A DNA stretch of 64,000 nucleotides, from positions 372,001 through 436,000 of the forward strand of contig NC_013741.1 of the NCBI RefSeq assembly GCF_000025285.1, read 5' to 3'. Origin of the DNA: Archaeoglobus profundus DSM 5631. Lineage in GTDB: Archaea > Halobacteriota > Archaeoglobi > Archaeoglobales > Archaeoglobaceae. Numbering within the stretch: the first letter of the stretch is position 1; every line of letters begins with the position of its first letter. Of the stretch, positions 9,563 through 17,058 are shown one piece after another. The translations under genes and the position numbers were made by a program. The notes beneath the pieces are model-generated. The model had not been told where the DNA came from and did not search any database. It saw nothing but the letters and a program-made list of their open reading frames with translations.

Positions 9563-10033
9563 GTGTTGGGTGTGGTAATAAGGGAGTACAGCGTAAAGGA
9601 CTTTAGAGATATAATGGAAATAGATGGAGAGGCTTTTTCTCCGCGAAACCCTGTTTATGACGTGTACATTTACGTGACTTACGGTAGCGACTTACTCGTT
9701 GCGGATATAGGTGGGAAAGTTGTTGGTTACATAGCAGTGATGGATATAGACAGGGAAACATCCAAGATAGTATCTTTAGCCGTTAAGAAGGAGTTCAGAA
9801 GGAAAGGAATTGGTACCAAATTACTCTCCACGGCCATAGAAAGGTGCAAAGAGAGGGGAAAAAAGAAGATAATACTTGAAGTTAGGGTATCAAACTACCC
9901 TGCTCAGAATTTGTATAAAAAAATGGGTTTCAAGATTGTTGACGTAATCCCAAACTACTATCAAGATGGTGAAGATGCTTACCTCATGGTTTTAGATCTG
10001 ACTCAATCGACTCAAGAAGCTCCCTTATCTTAG
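9563..10033 (+). CDS. GNAT-family N-acetyltransferase (RimI-like)
   Basis: A full GNAT fold: beta strands 1-3, then VSLAVKKEFRRKGIGTKLLS with the acetyl-CoA loop (RRKGIG), and NYPAQNLYKKMGFKIVDVIP as motif B. This is the RimI/Ard1 pattern for protein N-terminal or ribosomal protein acetylation; the substrate cannot be read from sequence. The start may be GTG 9563 or GTG 9572, and no ATG is available. It overlaps the convergent UPF0058 gene by 50 bases. Confidence 0.85.
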   Translation: MLGVVIREYSVKDFRDIMEIDGEAFSPRNPVYDVYIYVTYGSDLLVADIGGKVVGYIAVMDIDRETSKIVSLAVKKEFRRKGIGTKLLSTAIERCKERGKKKIILEVRVSNYPAQNLYKKMGFKIVDVIPNYYQDGEDAYLMVLDLTQSTQEAPLS

Positions 10034-10262
10034 GGTTGTTCAAGAGCTCGCTTGCATGCTTGTCCTTAAATATCTCGTATATTCCTTTACACAAAAGAAG
10101 TATCGCTCTTTTATGATCTGCTTTGCTCTTGTGGATGTGTACTGGGTGTACACCCAATTCGTCATACAACTTGAAGTGTCCGTTTGCAACACCGGCGTTT
10201 TCAAAGAACCTCTTGACATTAAAAAGAGCCAGATGCAGTAAGACCATTTCCTCCTTGTGCAT
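9984..10262 (-). CDS. UPF0058 family protein
   Basis: 92 residues beginning MHKEEMVLLHLALFNVKRFF, with the GVHPVHIHKSKADHKRAI block that defines UPF0058 (PF01893), a small helical archaeal protein of unknown role. The ATG at 10262 is chosen because GGTGATG lies four bases upstream. A longer frame to 10343 would be a hydrophobic run absent from the family. Confidence 0.82.
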   Translation of the reverse strand: MHKEEMVLLHLALFNVKRFFENAGVANGHFKLYDELGVHPVHIHKSKADHKRAILLLCKGIYEIFKDKHASELLNNPKIRELLESIESDLKP

Positions 10263-10395
10263 GGGCATCACCACTACGAGATGGTAGTATAGAATAAAAA
10301 AACTTATTGCTCGAAAAACACTTTTACATACAATACCATACATATTTATTTGTATTTACCATCATTATCTTTCATTTAATTTGTTTTCCAAAACT

Positions 10396-10404
10396 CTTAA
10401 ATAC
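10396..10404 (+). promoter_or_regulatory. TATA box of tRNA-Cys
   Basis: CTCTTAAATACTG sits 24-32 bases before the first base of the tRNA, the usual distance for an archaeal TATA box. The region upstream to 10262 is AT-rich, and I see nothing else in it. Confidence 0.6.
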
Positions 10405-10801
10405 TGCCTAAGGGAATAAAGAAATAGGCCAGGGTGGCAGAGGGGCCATGCGGGGGACTGCAGATCCCCTGACCCCGGTTCAAATCCGGGCCCTGGCTTA
10501 AATTTAAATTCTCTAAAAGTTCTCTTAATTTCTCATTGATAAATGAGCTAATATCAACTTCCAGTTCTTTAGCTTTCTGTAATAGATTTTTATCAACTCC
10601 AACAAATTCTATAGAGTTGTCCAACTTGTTGTCCAACTCACTTTCATCTACTGAAATCAAGAATTTATTTTTATCAATTTCATAAATCTTAGCTCCTTTT
10701 CCAATTATTTCTTTGTATTCTAGAGGAAATCTAACAATAGGATATTCAAATCCTTCTTTTGCTTTCTTCTTTCCAATAATAGATCTACCAACTAATTTCA
10801 T
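10397..10801 (-). CDS. Integrase N-terminal fragment, int(N), split at att
   Basis: Residues 1-100 (MKLVGRSIIGKKKAKEGFEY onward) belong to the element. Residues 101-115 (LSQGPDLNRGQGICS) are read from the att sequence, antisense to the tRNA, and the last 19 residues are host read-through. The same 15 att residues occur in frame in the C fragment at the other end. Excision would give 115 + 284 = 399 residues. The N part resembles the short SpoVT/AbrB-like or arm-binding region that precedes some archaeal integrases, but I cannot name it surely. It overlaps the upstream wHTH gene by 4 bases, so the integrase promoter probably lies before that gene. Confidence 0.85.
   Translation of the reverse strand: MKLVGRSIIGKKKAKEGFEYPIVRFPLEYKEIIGKGAKIYEIDKNKFLISVDESELDNKLDNSIEFVGVDKNLLQKAKELEVDISSFINEKLRELLENLNLSQGPDLNRGQGICSPPHGPSATLAYFFIPLGSI
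10428..10498 (+). tRNA. tRNA-Cys (GCA)
   Basis: GCCAGGG at the 5' end pairs with CCCTGGC at the 3' end (7-bp acceptor). The anticodon stem GGGGA/TCCCC carries the loop CTGCAGA, so the anticodon is GCA. The T arm is CCCGG-TTCAAAT-CCGGG, and position 73 is T, as in Cys tRNAs. CCA is not encoded. The 3' part from the anticodon loop onward doubles as the attachment site of the integrated element and remains intact after integration. Confidence 0.96.
10457..10502 (+). repeat. attL: 46-bp direct repeat (tRNA-Cys side)
   Basis: The stretch from ACTGCAGATCCCC to GGCTTAAA is identical to 20127-20172. Bases outside differ on both sides (G versus C before, T versus A after). It spans the anticodon loop to just past the tRNA 3' end. 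Confidence 0.95.
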
Positions 10802-11814
10802 TTCTCGATCACCTCTTCTTTAGCTTCTTTAATCAAGCTCTCAATTTCAGATTCAATCTTAGACTTGAAGAACTTTAATCTCTCGAGAGAAGAGTAAGGA
10901 TCGAGTGCTATTGCAACATCCTCTGTTAATTTCCCAACTTCTTCGGCTTGATGAATAAATTCAAATAGATCTTCAAGAAATTCACCAAACCCTTTAGCAA
11001 ACCCTTCAGGATTCTCTTCTATCGTTCTTACAAGCTCTTCGAGCTTCTTTTTATGTTCCTCTTCAGTATACTTACTTCTAAGAGCTATCTTTTTTCTTCT
11101 TTCTTCTTGTTCGTGTTTGAAAAGTTTGTATAGTTCCTTGTTTACTTGCAATAAATTCTTCTCAAAAATCGTCTCAAATTTTTCAATCGTCTCCAATGGA
11201 TCCTTTTTAAACTCTTCAATGCATTCCTGCAAAGTCTTTAAATACGCTCTGTAAAAATCGTAAAGGGGTTCAATCCTTCTAATTTTATTAATAAAATCAC
11301 TTTCTATTTCTTTTTCGACTTCAAAAGTCTCGAAAATTAAATCTTTCTTGAAATCTTCTGATAATTCTGAGCTTATAATCTCTTTTCTCAATAAGTCAAG
11401 CTTATGTGCAATGTAACTCTTCCCGAACTCTATTTCATTCAGTATTATTAATCCTTCAAAAGGTTCCAAGGATTCTAATTCGCTCTTTAATCTAGAAACA
11501 CGATTCTCTAAGAACATATCAAATGCTTTTTTGAATGCTCTTATCTCTGACAATTTACTAGCTATAAATTTACCTGCATCCTTTAGCTTTATTGTTTTCT
11601 TTTTTCCTTTTGTCCAACCTTCCTCTTTAATCACTATTTTTCCTTTTTCCTTTAACTTTCTAATAACATTTGAAAACGTCAAGTTTGAAACAGCGTTTTC
11701 CCCTTCTCTTTCTTTATAAAGTCTATACAGCTCGTTAAACCCTAATCCTTCTGGGTACTTGCTTAAGATTTCAAGCACTCTTTCTTCAGCTATTTCTGAC
11801 CTCCTTTTTATCAT
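10798..11814 (-). CDS. Winged-helix plus coiled-coil protein of the element
   Basis: Residues 1-85 look like a winged helix (ERVLEILSKYPEGLGFNEL, then SNVIRKLKEKGKIVIKEE). The remaining 250 residues are almost wholly charged helices with heptad-like spacing. No enzyme motif is visible. It is the first gene of the pair with int(N) and is divergent from the 76-residue wHTH gene across a 16-bp inverted repeat. A role as DNA-binding regulator or organiser of integration is inferred. I do not recognise a named family. Confidence 0.7.
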   Translation of the reverse strand: MIKRRSEIAEERVLEILSKYPEGLGFNELYRLYKEREGENAVSNLTFSNVIRKLKEKGKIVIKEEGWTKGKKKTIKLKDAGKFIASKLSEIRAFKKAFDMFLENRVSRLKSELESLEPFEGLIILNEIEFGKSYIAHKLDLLRKEIISSELSEDFKKDLIFETFEVEKEIESDFINKIRRIEPLYDFYRAYLKTLQECIEEFKKDPLETIEKFETIFEKNLLQVNKELYKLFKHEQEERRKKIALRSKYTEEEHKKKLEELVRTIEENPEGFAKGFGEFLEDLFEFIHQAEEVGKLTEDVAIALDPYSSLERLKFFKSKIESEIESLIKEAKEEVIEK

Positions 11815-11828
11815 TTAAACCACCTAAC

Positions 11829-11864
11829 TAAGTAACTAACTAATTAACATTAGTTAGTTACTTA
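11829..11864. promoter_or_regulatory. 16-bp perfect inverted repeat, divergent operator
   Basis: The left arm TAAGTAACTAACTAAT (11829-11844), a 4-base spacer TAAC and the right arm ATTAGTTAGTTACTTA (11849-11864) are exact reverse complements. It lies between the starts of two divergent DNA-binding protein genes, 15 bases from one and 33-39 from the other. A further CTAACTA copy lies just left of it. This is a strong candidate operator for one or both neighbours. Confidence 0.75.
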
Positions 11865-11902
11865 AGACTTTTGCAAGAAAGTCCAATTGAGGTGATGTGA
11901 AA

Positions 11903-12127
11903 GTGGCTGTAAGAACTCGTGAAATTGAAGAGATTAGAAAAAATGTGAGAGAGTTTGCAAAAAAACAGACACAACCCTTTTCAGTAAACGATGTGGCTAG
12001 AGAATTCGGTATCTCATGGACGACAGCAAGAGCAATTCTTCTTGAATTAGCTCTTGAGGGAGAAGTCGAAGTTATGAAAACTAGCAAATCCTATATCTTT
12101 ATTCCGAAAAGGGGTGATAAGAGATGA
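11903..12127 (+). CDS. Small winged-helix DNA-binding protein
   Basis: About 74 residues. FSVNDVAREFGISWTTARAI is a clear helix-turn-helix, and the following EGEVEVMKTSKSYIFIP forms the wing. GTG at 11903 is preferred because GAGGTGAT lies six bases before it; GTG at 11897 would touch the ribosome site. It overlaps the next gene by the ATGA string at 12124. It is likely the regulator of this rightward operon and of the divergent int-side operon through the inverted repeat. Confidence 0.78.
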   Translation: MAVRTREIEEIRKNVREFAKKQTQPFSVNDVAREFGISWTTARAILLELALEGEVEVMKTSKSYIFIPKRGDKR

Positions 12128-12798
12128 AAAAGATAAAGATTGAAAATGTAATGATTGAACTTGAAGAACCTCTAAGATTCTTCAAATTCGAAGCGGATAA
12201 GATATATGAGGTCGAAATAGACTTGCAAAGATTTCCTATAATTAAGAAATTCAGAAGTAGAAATGGAGGAGAATATCCTGCATGCATTTACAATCTTAGA
12301 ATACTCAGAGAAAATGGAAAAGAGATTAATTCCGAATGGATGCAAAGGAGAGTAAGTGTAGGGGATTACAGAGAGGACGAAAATGGCATAAGAGTAAAGC
12401 CAAGAATGTTCTCCGAGTTTTGGCAATTAGCACAGATATATGATAAGTTTAGGGCAGGAATTCACAAATGCATCGTAAAAACTAAAGGAGGAAATAAAGG
12501 ACAAGTTCTTACGAGAATCATTCATAGCAAGGACTGCGATTGCTTGAAAAGCAGAGAGGGAGAAAAAAGAAGAGAAGAAAGAGATTCTGATATACAAGTT
12601 TATCATCCTCAGGAAATCGCAGAAAGACTAAAGGAGGATATAAAAGAGGAAAAAGCCATCACCGTTAAAGAAGTAATGGATCGATACAATACAAACGAGG
12701 AGACCGCAAGAAAAGCTTTAGATGTACTGACAGAGGAAGGATTAGCCGTAAAGATCAGAGAGGACAAATACTTCATCTCCCCAAAATCAGAGCTATGA
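12124..12798 (+). CDS. Element protein with C-terminal winged helix; N-domain possibly OB-like
   Basis: 224 residues. Residues 1-135 are beta-rich with YEVEIDLQRFPIIKKF, FWQLAQIYDKF and GQVLTRI, which could be an OB-like nucleic-acid-binding fold (weak inference). A polar linker of about 25 residues follows. Residues 160-220 (ITVKEVMDRYNTNEETARKA, then EGLAVKIREDKYFI) form a winged helix. It lies between a small wHTH gene (ATGA overlap) and the ATPase gene, so it may deliver DNA to the ATPase. Confidence 0.6.
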   Translation: MKKIKIENVMIELEEPLRFFKFEADKIYEVEIDLQRFPIIKKFRSRNGGEYPACIYNLRILRENGKEINSEWMQRRVSVGDYREDENGIRVKPRMFSEFWQLAQIYDKFRAGIHKCIVKTKGGNKGQVLTRIIHSKDCDCLKSREGEKRREERDSDIQVYHPQEIAERLKEDIKEEKAITVKEVMDRYNTNEETARKALDVLTEEGLAVKIREDKYFISPKSEL

Positions 12799-12854
12799 GG
12801 AGATATGGCTTTAAAGGCTTTAACACTTCTCTTTCAATTTTTTGAGGTGGTTTC

Positions 12855-13826
12855 ATGGCAATAGGCTTGAAACCTCTTGAGGATATCGTGGAACTTGCAA
12901 TAATTTCAGCATGGATAAAGCCTAAGCCTGTAAGCTTAGGAATCTTTGCCCCTCCAGAATACGGTAAAACTGAAGCTCTACTTCAATTTGCAGGATGTAA
13001 GGGAGTAAAAATTATTTCAGATGTAACATCTTTCGGTTTAAGTAGGTTTATACTTCCAGAAATCTCTTCGAAAAGAGTTAAATGCTTAATATTTCCTGAT
13101 TTATTAAAAATTTTAAATAGAAGTTGGAAGGTAACAAATGAAATACTATCTCTTCTCAACGTGATAATAGAGGAAGGAGTTAGTGCTGTATACACTTTCA
13201 ACATTCAATTCGATGCTGAAATTATAGGAGACAGAGTAAGATGTGGTGTCATTCTAGCATGTCCCGAAGAAGTTATCAAGGAGAGGGAGAACAGACTTAA
13301 AAAATTTGGATTTTGGAGCAGGATTCTGCCTTTCTACTTCGAGTATACTAAAGAAGATCTGTTAAGAATACACGAGGAGATTAAAGAGGAGAGATCTCCA
13401 TTCATGAAGAAAAATCTAAACATTCCTGATGATGAAATTGAAATTAAGCTTCCTAAAGAGGAAGCTGATAAATTAGATCCAATTGTATTTGCATTTAAAG
13501 ATTCTATAGGATCTACTACTGGATTTAGGTTAAGATGGAATTTACAACAATTAGCTAAAGCTAATGCTTGGATTAATGATAGAGATATAGTAATAGAAGA
13601 AGACATTAGGAAAATTATCTCGTTTACTCCTTTCTTCTTTAATCCTATCAAGGGAGATGAATGTATTTATCGAATTCTTAGATTACTTCCTGCTAAATCA
13701 GAGGAAATCGTTGAAGAATTATCAGATCTTTATTCGAGGAGAACTATTTATGATCGACTAAAGAGGCTTAAGGAGAGTGGAATAATAATTGAATCTGAAA
13801 GAGGATGGAATTTAAGATTAAAATAA
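12855..13826 (+). CDS. AAA+-like ATPase with C-terminal winged helix
   Basis: 323 residues. APPEYGKTEALLQF (about residues 32-45) is a Walker A box, and RVKCLIFPDLLKIL is a Walker B-like strand, though with D rather than DE. VRCGVILACPEE looks like the sensor-1 strand. Residues 210-260 resemble an AAA+ lid (TTGFRLRWNLQQLAKANAWI). The end (EEIVEELSDLYSRRTIYDRL) is a winged helix. A GAGGTGG site precedes the ATG. It resembles replication or remodelling ATPases of archaeal plasmids; function is inferred. The adjacent 365-bp non-coding region would be its natural target. Confidence 0.65.
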   Translation: MAIGLKPLEDIVELAIISAWIKPKPVSLGIFAPPEYGKTEALLQFAGCKGVKIISDVTSFGLSRFILPEISSKRVKCLIFPDLLKILNRSWKVTNEILSLLNVIIEEGVSAVYTFNIQFDAEIIGDRVRCGVILACPEEVIKERENRLKKFGFWSRILPFYFEYTKEDLLRIHEEIKEERSPFMKKNLNIPDDEIEIKLPKEEADKLDPIVFAFKDSIGSTTGFRLRWNLQQLAKANAWINDRDIVIEEDIRKIISFTPFFFNPIKGDECIYRILRLLPAKSEEIVEELSDLYSRRTIYDRLKRLKESGIIIESERGWNLRLK

Positions 13827-14190
13827 TTTTATTTTTATAAATACCTCAATGTGCAAGAAACTTGTTACTTCAAGTATTCACGACTCCTGCACACATTATT
13901 GATATGCTATGGCGTATGTCAAAAATACTGATTCTACAACTACGGAGTAACTAAGATACATGGGAATGAGAATGAAACTGAAACGACATTATCATGTATC
14001 GAAGATGTCTAATTTCAATGTGTGTTTAAAGCTATTCTTAACTTCTTTTCAAGAATATTATGAGAATATAGGAGGAAACAGTGTCTATAACTTCTATTAG
14101 CATTCAGTCTACACGATACATCTAATCAGAAATTTTATCTGATAATGTTAATAAAACTATATCTTCAACTCGGTTAATTAACTAAGTTAA
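13827..14190. other. 365-bp non-coding region rich in inverted repeats; candidate replication origin
   Basis: No credible ORF. The region contains GATACATG...CATGTATC arms (13955-13968 and 13987-14000, 12 of 14 positions paired), ACTTG...CAAGT inside an AATGTGCA...TGCACACATT pair near 13850-13900, ATCAGA-7-TCTGAT near 14125-14145, and GTTAATTAAC plus AGTTAACT near 14174-14192. GATACATCTAAT at 14115 recurs at 14637 next to the HTH-coiled-coil gene. It lies between the ATPase gene and that gene, convergent ends on both sides. Such structure fits an origin or partition site (inference). Confidence 0.45.
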
Positions 14191-14622
14191 CTATAACTTT
14201 TTAACAGCTTCATGAATTTTATTAGCTTTAACTATTAAGTCTCTAAAATTATCATCTGATAAAGCTAAGTAATGGATGTACGGATTTGACAGGATTGATT
14301 GGAAAGCTTTATCGAACAGTTTAAGAGTTCCTATAGCTTCTTTCTTAAGCTTAGCAACTTCTACTATTTCATCTATTAGCTTCTCTTTCTCTTTTATTTC
14401 CTTCTCTAATTTAGCTTTATATTCTTCCAATTCATTAATCTTATTCTCTAATTCTTTCAGTTTCCTCTTATTAACTTCTAAATCAACCATTATTTCTAAA
14501 TCTTTAGCAATTTGATTAATCTGAGATATTGATAGCTTTAGCTTCTTAGCTATTTGTCTGTAAGAGTATCCTTGCCTTAACATTTCTACACATTTTTCAT
14601 ATTTCTCTTTATGAACTTTCAT
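14191..14622 (-). CDS. HTH plus coiled-coil protein
   Basis: About 143 residues from MKVHKEKYEKC. Residues 10-45 (GYSYRQIAKKLKLSISQINQ) are a homeodomain-like HTH of the resolvase/Hin type. Residues 50-95 are a strong coiled coil of K/E heptads. The C-terminal 45 residues are a separate helical unit. GATTACATCT and GATACATCT direct repeats overlap its start, and GATACATCTAAT recurs beyond its 3' end, so it may bind these and control itself. A small partition adaptor or regulator is inferred. Start ATG 14622 is chosen over 14643, which lies in the repeats. Confidence 0.65.
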   Translation of the reverse strand: MKVHKEKYEKCVEMLRQGYSYRQIAKKLKLSISQINQIAKDLEIMVDLEVNKRKLKELENKINELEEYKAKLEKEIKEKEKLIDEIVEVAKLKKEAIGTLKLFDKAFQSILSNPYIHYLALSDDNFRDLIVKANKIHEAVKKL

Positions 14623-14624
14623 AA

Positions 14625-14648
14625 GATTACATCTATGATACATCTAAT
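14625..14648. promoter_or_regulatory. Tandem GAT(T)ACATCTA repeats at gene start
   Basis: GATTACATCTAT at 14625 and GATACATCTAAT at 14637 are 12 bases apart, about one helical turn. They sit immediately before the HTH-coiled-coil gene. The second copy is identical over 12 bases to 14115-14126. They are likely operator or iteron sites. Confidence 0.5.
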
Positions 14649-14737
14649 AAAATTTGCTAATAGCTGAGAAATTTAGCTATAAACGATATAGAAATGAGTT
14701 AAAATTTTTAATATTAGAGTTGAAGAATAATATCATG

Positions 14738-14763
14738 AGATACAAGTATGGAAAATTGTATCT
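14738..14763. repeat. 8-bp inverted repeat AGATACAA/TTGTATCT
   Basis: AGATACAA, ten bases, then TTGTATCT, lying between the 3' end of the zinc-ribbon gene and the promoter side of the HTH-coiled-coil gene. It could be a terminator hairpin or another regulatory site; the shared GATACA core hints at the latter. Confidence 0.35.
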
Positions 14764-15287
14764 TAGAACGGTATCTCTCCACAGTTAGAACAAACCCATT
14801 TCCCCATTGATTTATCATATCTCAGCTTGGAATTTTCCAAGCAATTAGGACATTGAAAACTTAATTCAGCAAATCCAAATCCTGTTCTTACCATTCTTGA
14901 AGCTTTATTTAATCTATCTTCAATTTCTTCAATTGCTTTAAACTTACAAAGAATATCATAAAGCAATTCCTTCAATCCCTCCCTCTTATTAAGCTTCCAT
15001 TCAACGTATTTCCATAATACGTCGTAAATTTCAATTTCATCAAGATTATGTCTCTCCATTACCTTCGTAATCGAGTATTCTTTCTCTATATCCTCAAAGA
15101 TTGGAAGATACTTAAACTCCTCTTTCAACCTCTTACAAAATTCATTGAATCTCTTAGGAAGAGTGTAAGATTTAACTCTGCCATTTATCCTCTTCTGTAA
15201 TTTATACTTCTGATTAGTTTTATCATAACTCAATGTCCATCCTTGATTAATGTATTCGATTATCTTCTCTTCTGTCCATTCCATCAT
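14763..15287 (-). CDS. Zinc-ribbon protein of the element
   Basis: 174 residues. The C-terminus has CPNCLENSKLRYDKS and VCSNCGEIPF, two CxxC pairs 18-20 residues apart, a classic zinc ribbon. The N-terminal 35 residues (NQGWTLSYDKTNQKYKLQKR) read like a small beta unit, and the middle is helical. No catalytic motif is seen. DNA or RNA binding is likely; the role is unknown. A divergent AT-rich gap with an AAGTTGC/GCAACTT inverted repeat near 15345-15373 precedes it. Confidence 0.65.
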   Translation of the reverse strand: MMEWTEEKIIEYINQGWTLSYDKTNQKYKLQKRINGRVKSYTLPKRFNEFCKRLKEEFKYLPIFEDIEKEYSITKVMERHNLDEIEIYDVLWKYVEWKLNKREGLKELLYDILCKFKAIEEIEDRLNKASRMVRTGFGFAELSFQCPNCLENSKLRYDKSMGKWVCSNCGEIPF

Positions 15288-15346
15288 TGTTAGTTCAACT
15301 TAGAAATTTAAAAGTATAATGTAGAGAGAGGATATATTCCCTATAA

Positions 15347-15373
15347 GTTGCTTGATTTATCTATGCAACTTAA
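15347..15373. promoter_or_regulatory. 7-bp inverted repeat in divergent promoter
   Basis: AAGTTGC and GCAACTT with a 13-base spacer lie between the divergent zinc-ribbon and 130-residue genes. A TATA-like ATATATTTAAACTC follows near 15437, close to the rightward gene start. Operator function is plausible but untested. Confidence 0.4.
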
Positions 15374-15455
15374 TAAGTTTCATTAACTGTTGCATTTGCA
15401 TATCTGTATCTCGTATCTTGGAAATGTTTATAACGATATATTTAAACTCATAATC

Positions 15456-15848
15456 ATGACTGTTCCATATTGGTTCAATGAAAAATTAATTGATACAGAT
15501 GCTAAAGCTTTTGGTGTTTATTTAGCTTTATTAAGATCCCGATTTACCCACGGTTGGTGGGATAAGGAAGTAAGACCAAGCCCACCGATAGTAGATGATG
15601 TTAGACTGGAAATTCAAAAGTTTTTAACAGGAAGGGATATACTCGAAGCTTCTGAAGCAGTAAGAGATTTTATGAAGCTATTAAATGAATACGAATATGA
15701 AAAGTTATTTTTAGATAAAAGTTTCTTAGATGAAATAGAAATAAAGTATTACGAAAAATTCAGAAGAGCTTGCTACAGATACTTTAAGAGAGAGGCTATT
15801 AACGAAGAAATTAGGGATTATATATTAGGTTATTTCTTAAAGATGTAA
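15456..15848 (+). CDS. Hypothetical element protein, 130 residues
   Basis: Starts MTVPYWFNEKLIDTDAKAFG after a TATA-like sequence, probably nearly leaderless. It is mainly helical, with HGWWDKEVRPSPP as the only loop of note. No membrane segment, no metal motif and no family that I recognise. It is followed after 26 bases by the frameshifted nuclease gene in the same direction, so both may be one transcription unit. The frame extends upstream to 15390, but without a ribosome site. Confidence 0.55.
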   Translation: MTVPYWFNEKLIDTDAKAFGVYLALLRSRFTHGWWDKEVRPSPPIVDDVRLEIQKFLTGRDILEASEAVRDFMKLLNEYEYEKLFLDKSFLDEIEIKYYEKFRRACYRYFKREAINEEIRDYILGYFLKM

Positions 15849-15874
15849 AAGCTGGTGTTTATAAGAGAATATTA

Positions 15875-16704
15875 ATGACCAAAATTGGTAGTGTACACAT
15901 TTATTCAATAGCAAGTAAGGCAAGTAAGTATTTAGCAATTAGTAAAGACTTTGAAAGATACTGTACAAACTTACAATGTAAGAAAGATAAAATTGATGAA
16001 ATCGCTAAAGCCTTAATAGAGTCGGGAATTGTAGTTTTTGGAATTAGTGGTGCAGACATAATCCAAGCACCATTTCTTAAAGATGAGTTTATAGAGAGAT
16101 TAGCTCCACCTGAAGAGACAGAAGAAGTTGAAGGAGAAGAAAAGATTGAAAGGGAAGAAAAAGAGAAATTAGGTAAGGAATATGAGGGAAAGGCTCTGAC
16201 AAGAGAAATATTAGAGAGTATAGTTAGGGATGTATTAGAGGATTTAGGGTTTAAAGTTGAGACTAATAAGAAATTAGATGCAAGGGGAGGAGGGAAGATA
16301 GAAGTAGATGTATGGGGAATGAAATTAATTAAGAATGCTGGATTTTATGTCTATGCATCATGTAAGAATTGGGACAGAAAATAGATAGATCAACAATAGA
16401 TGAAGAATTTGGAAGAACTCAGCACTTAATTCAAATTCCTCATCTTAAAATATTCGTAGCTAAAAGATTAACAGATCCAGCAAGACAAACTGCTTTAGCA
16501 GATGGATTTATCGTAATTGAATTAGGTGAAAAAGCTTCTACAAATAATGCAAGAGAAATCTATGAAATAATCTATAAACACCTAAGAGAACTATTCATAG
16601 GAATTGCTCCTCCAGAACTACAAAAATTCGCTAAAGAAACTAGAGAAATTTCTGAAAGATTAAAAACCTTAGCAGAGGAAATTGAAAGGATATCTAGTCT
16701 TTAA
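15875..16704 (+). pseudogene. PD-(D/E)XK-like restriction endonuclease family gene with a -1 frameshift
   Basis: Frame one ends at 16384 just after ASCKNWDRK. The continuation IDRSTIDEEFGRTQHLIQIP lies one base back, entered at the A run around 16378-16381. Joined, the product is about 276 residues: an N-terminal unknown domain, an acidic linker (residues 85-110), then a nuclease-like domain with KIEVDVWG and SCKNWDRKIDRS, resembling archaeal restriction-endonuclease-like proteins. The usual E of the ECK box reads S here. One missing A would explain it: a mutation, an assembly error or programmed slippage. The C-terminal LFIGIAPPELQKFA and coiled tail match the family. Confidence 0.68.
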
Positions 16705-16728
16705 GAAACAATTTCTAGCATGGATTTT

Positions 16729-16986
16729 TTAACAAATCTTTTTTATAAAGTTAGCAATTTCCTCTCCAATCATAGTTCTCTTGTAAACTCTTCCAACTTT
16801 TTCATTTGGTGTTAAACACTCAATTAAACCCTCTTTTTCAAGTTCCTTTAAAGCCCTACTTACGTGAGGTAAGCTTAAATTAAGCTCCTTAGCAATTTGA
16901 GCAGGAGTTTTTGGATTAGATAAACATAATAGAACAGCTTTCCGGTTTTTAGCTCTAATGACAAAGCTGTATTTTGACCAATCCAT
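16729..16986 (-). CDS. ArsR-like winged-helix regulator
   Basis: 85 residues from MDWSKYSFVIRAKNRKAVLL. KTPAQIAKELNLSLPHVSRA is the helix-turn-helix and KEGLIECLTPNEKVGRVYKR the wing, typical of small archaeal ArsR-type repressors. No metal-binding Cys pair is present. It is divergent from the 490-residue gene, with TTACCAATCA repeats in between, so it probably represses both. The longer frame to 17016 would run into those repeats. Confidence 0.8.
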   Translation of the reverse strand: MDWSKYSFVIRAKNRKAVLLCLSNPKTPAQIAKELNLSLPHVSRALKELEKEGLIECLTPNEKVGRVYKRTMIGEEIANFIKKIC

Positions 16987-17020
16987 GTTATTTAGATTCG
17001 AAAAATTAATAAACAATCTA

Positions 17021-17041
17021 TTACCAATCAGTTACCAATCA
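17021..17041. promoter_or_regulatory. Tandem TTACCAATCA operator repeats
   Basis: Two identical 10-mers at 17021-17030 and 17032-17041 are spaced 11 bases, one helical turn, in the 72-base gap between the ArsR-like gene and the divergent 490-residue gene. They lie just before the GAGGTG ribosome site of the latter, placed to block its transcription or initiation. Confidence 0.65.
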
Positions 17042-17058
17042 ATTATAGAGGTGTTACC

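Noticed and set aside
6073-10498. Functional link of cysS with the nearby tRNA-Cys
   Set aside because: Three kilobases and several opposite or unrelated genes separate them; chance is sufficient.
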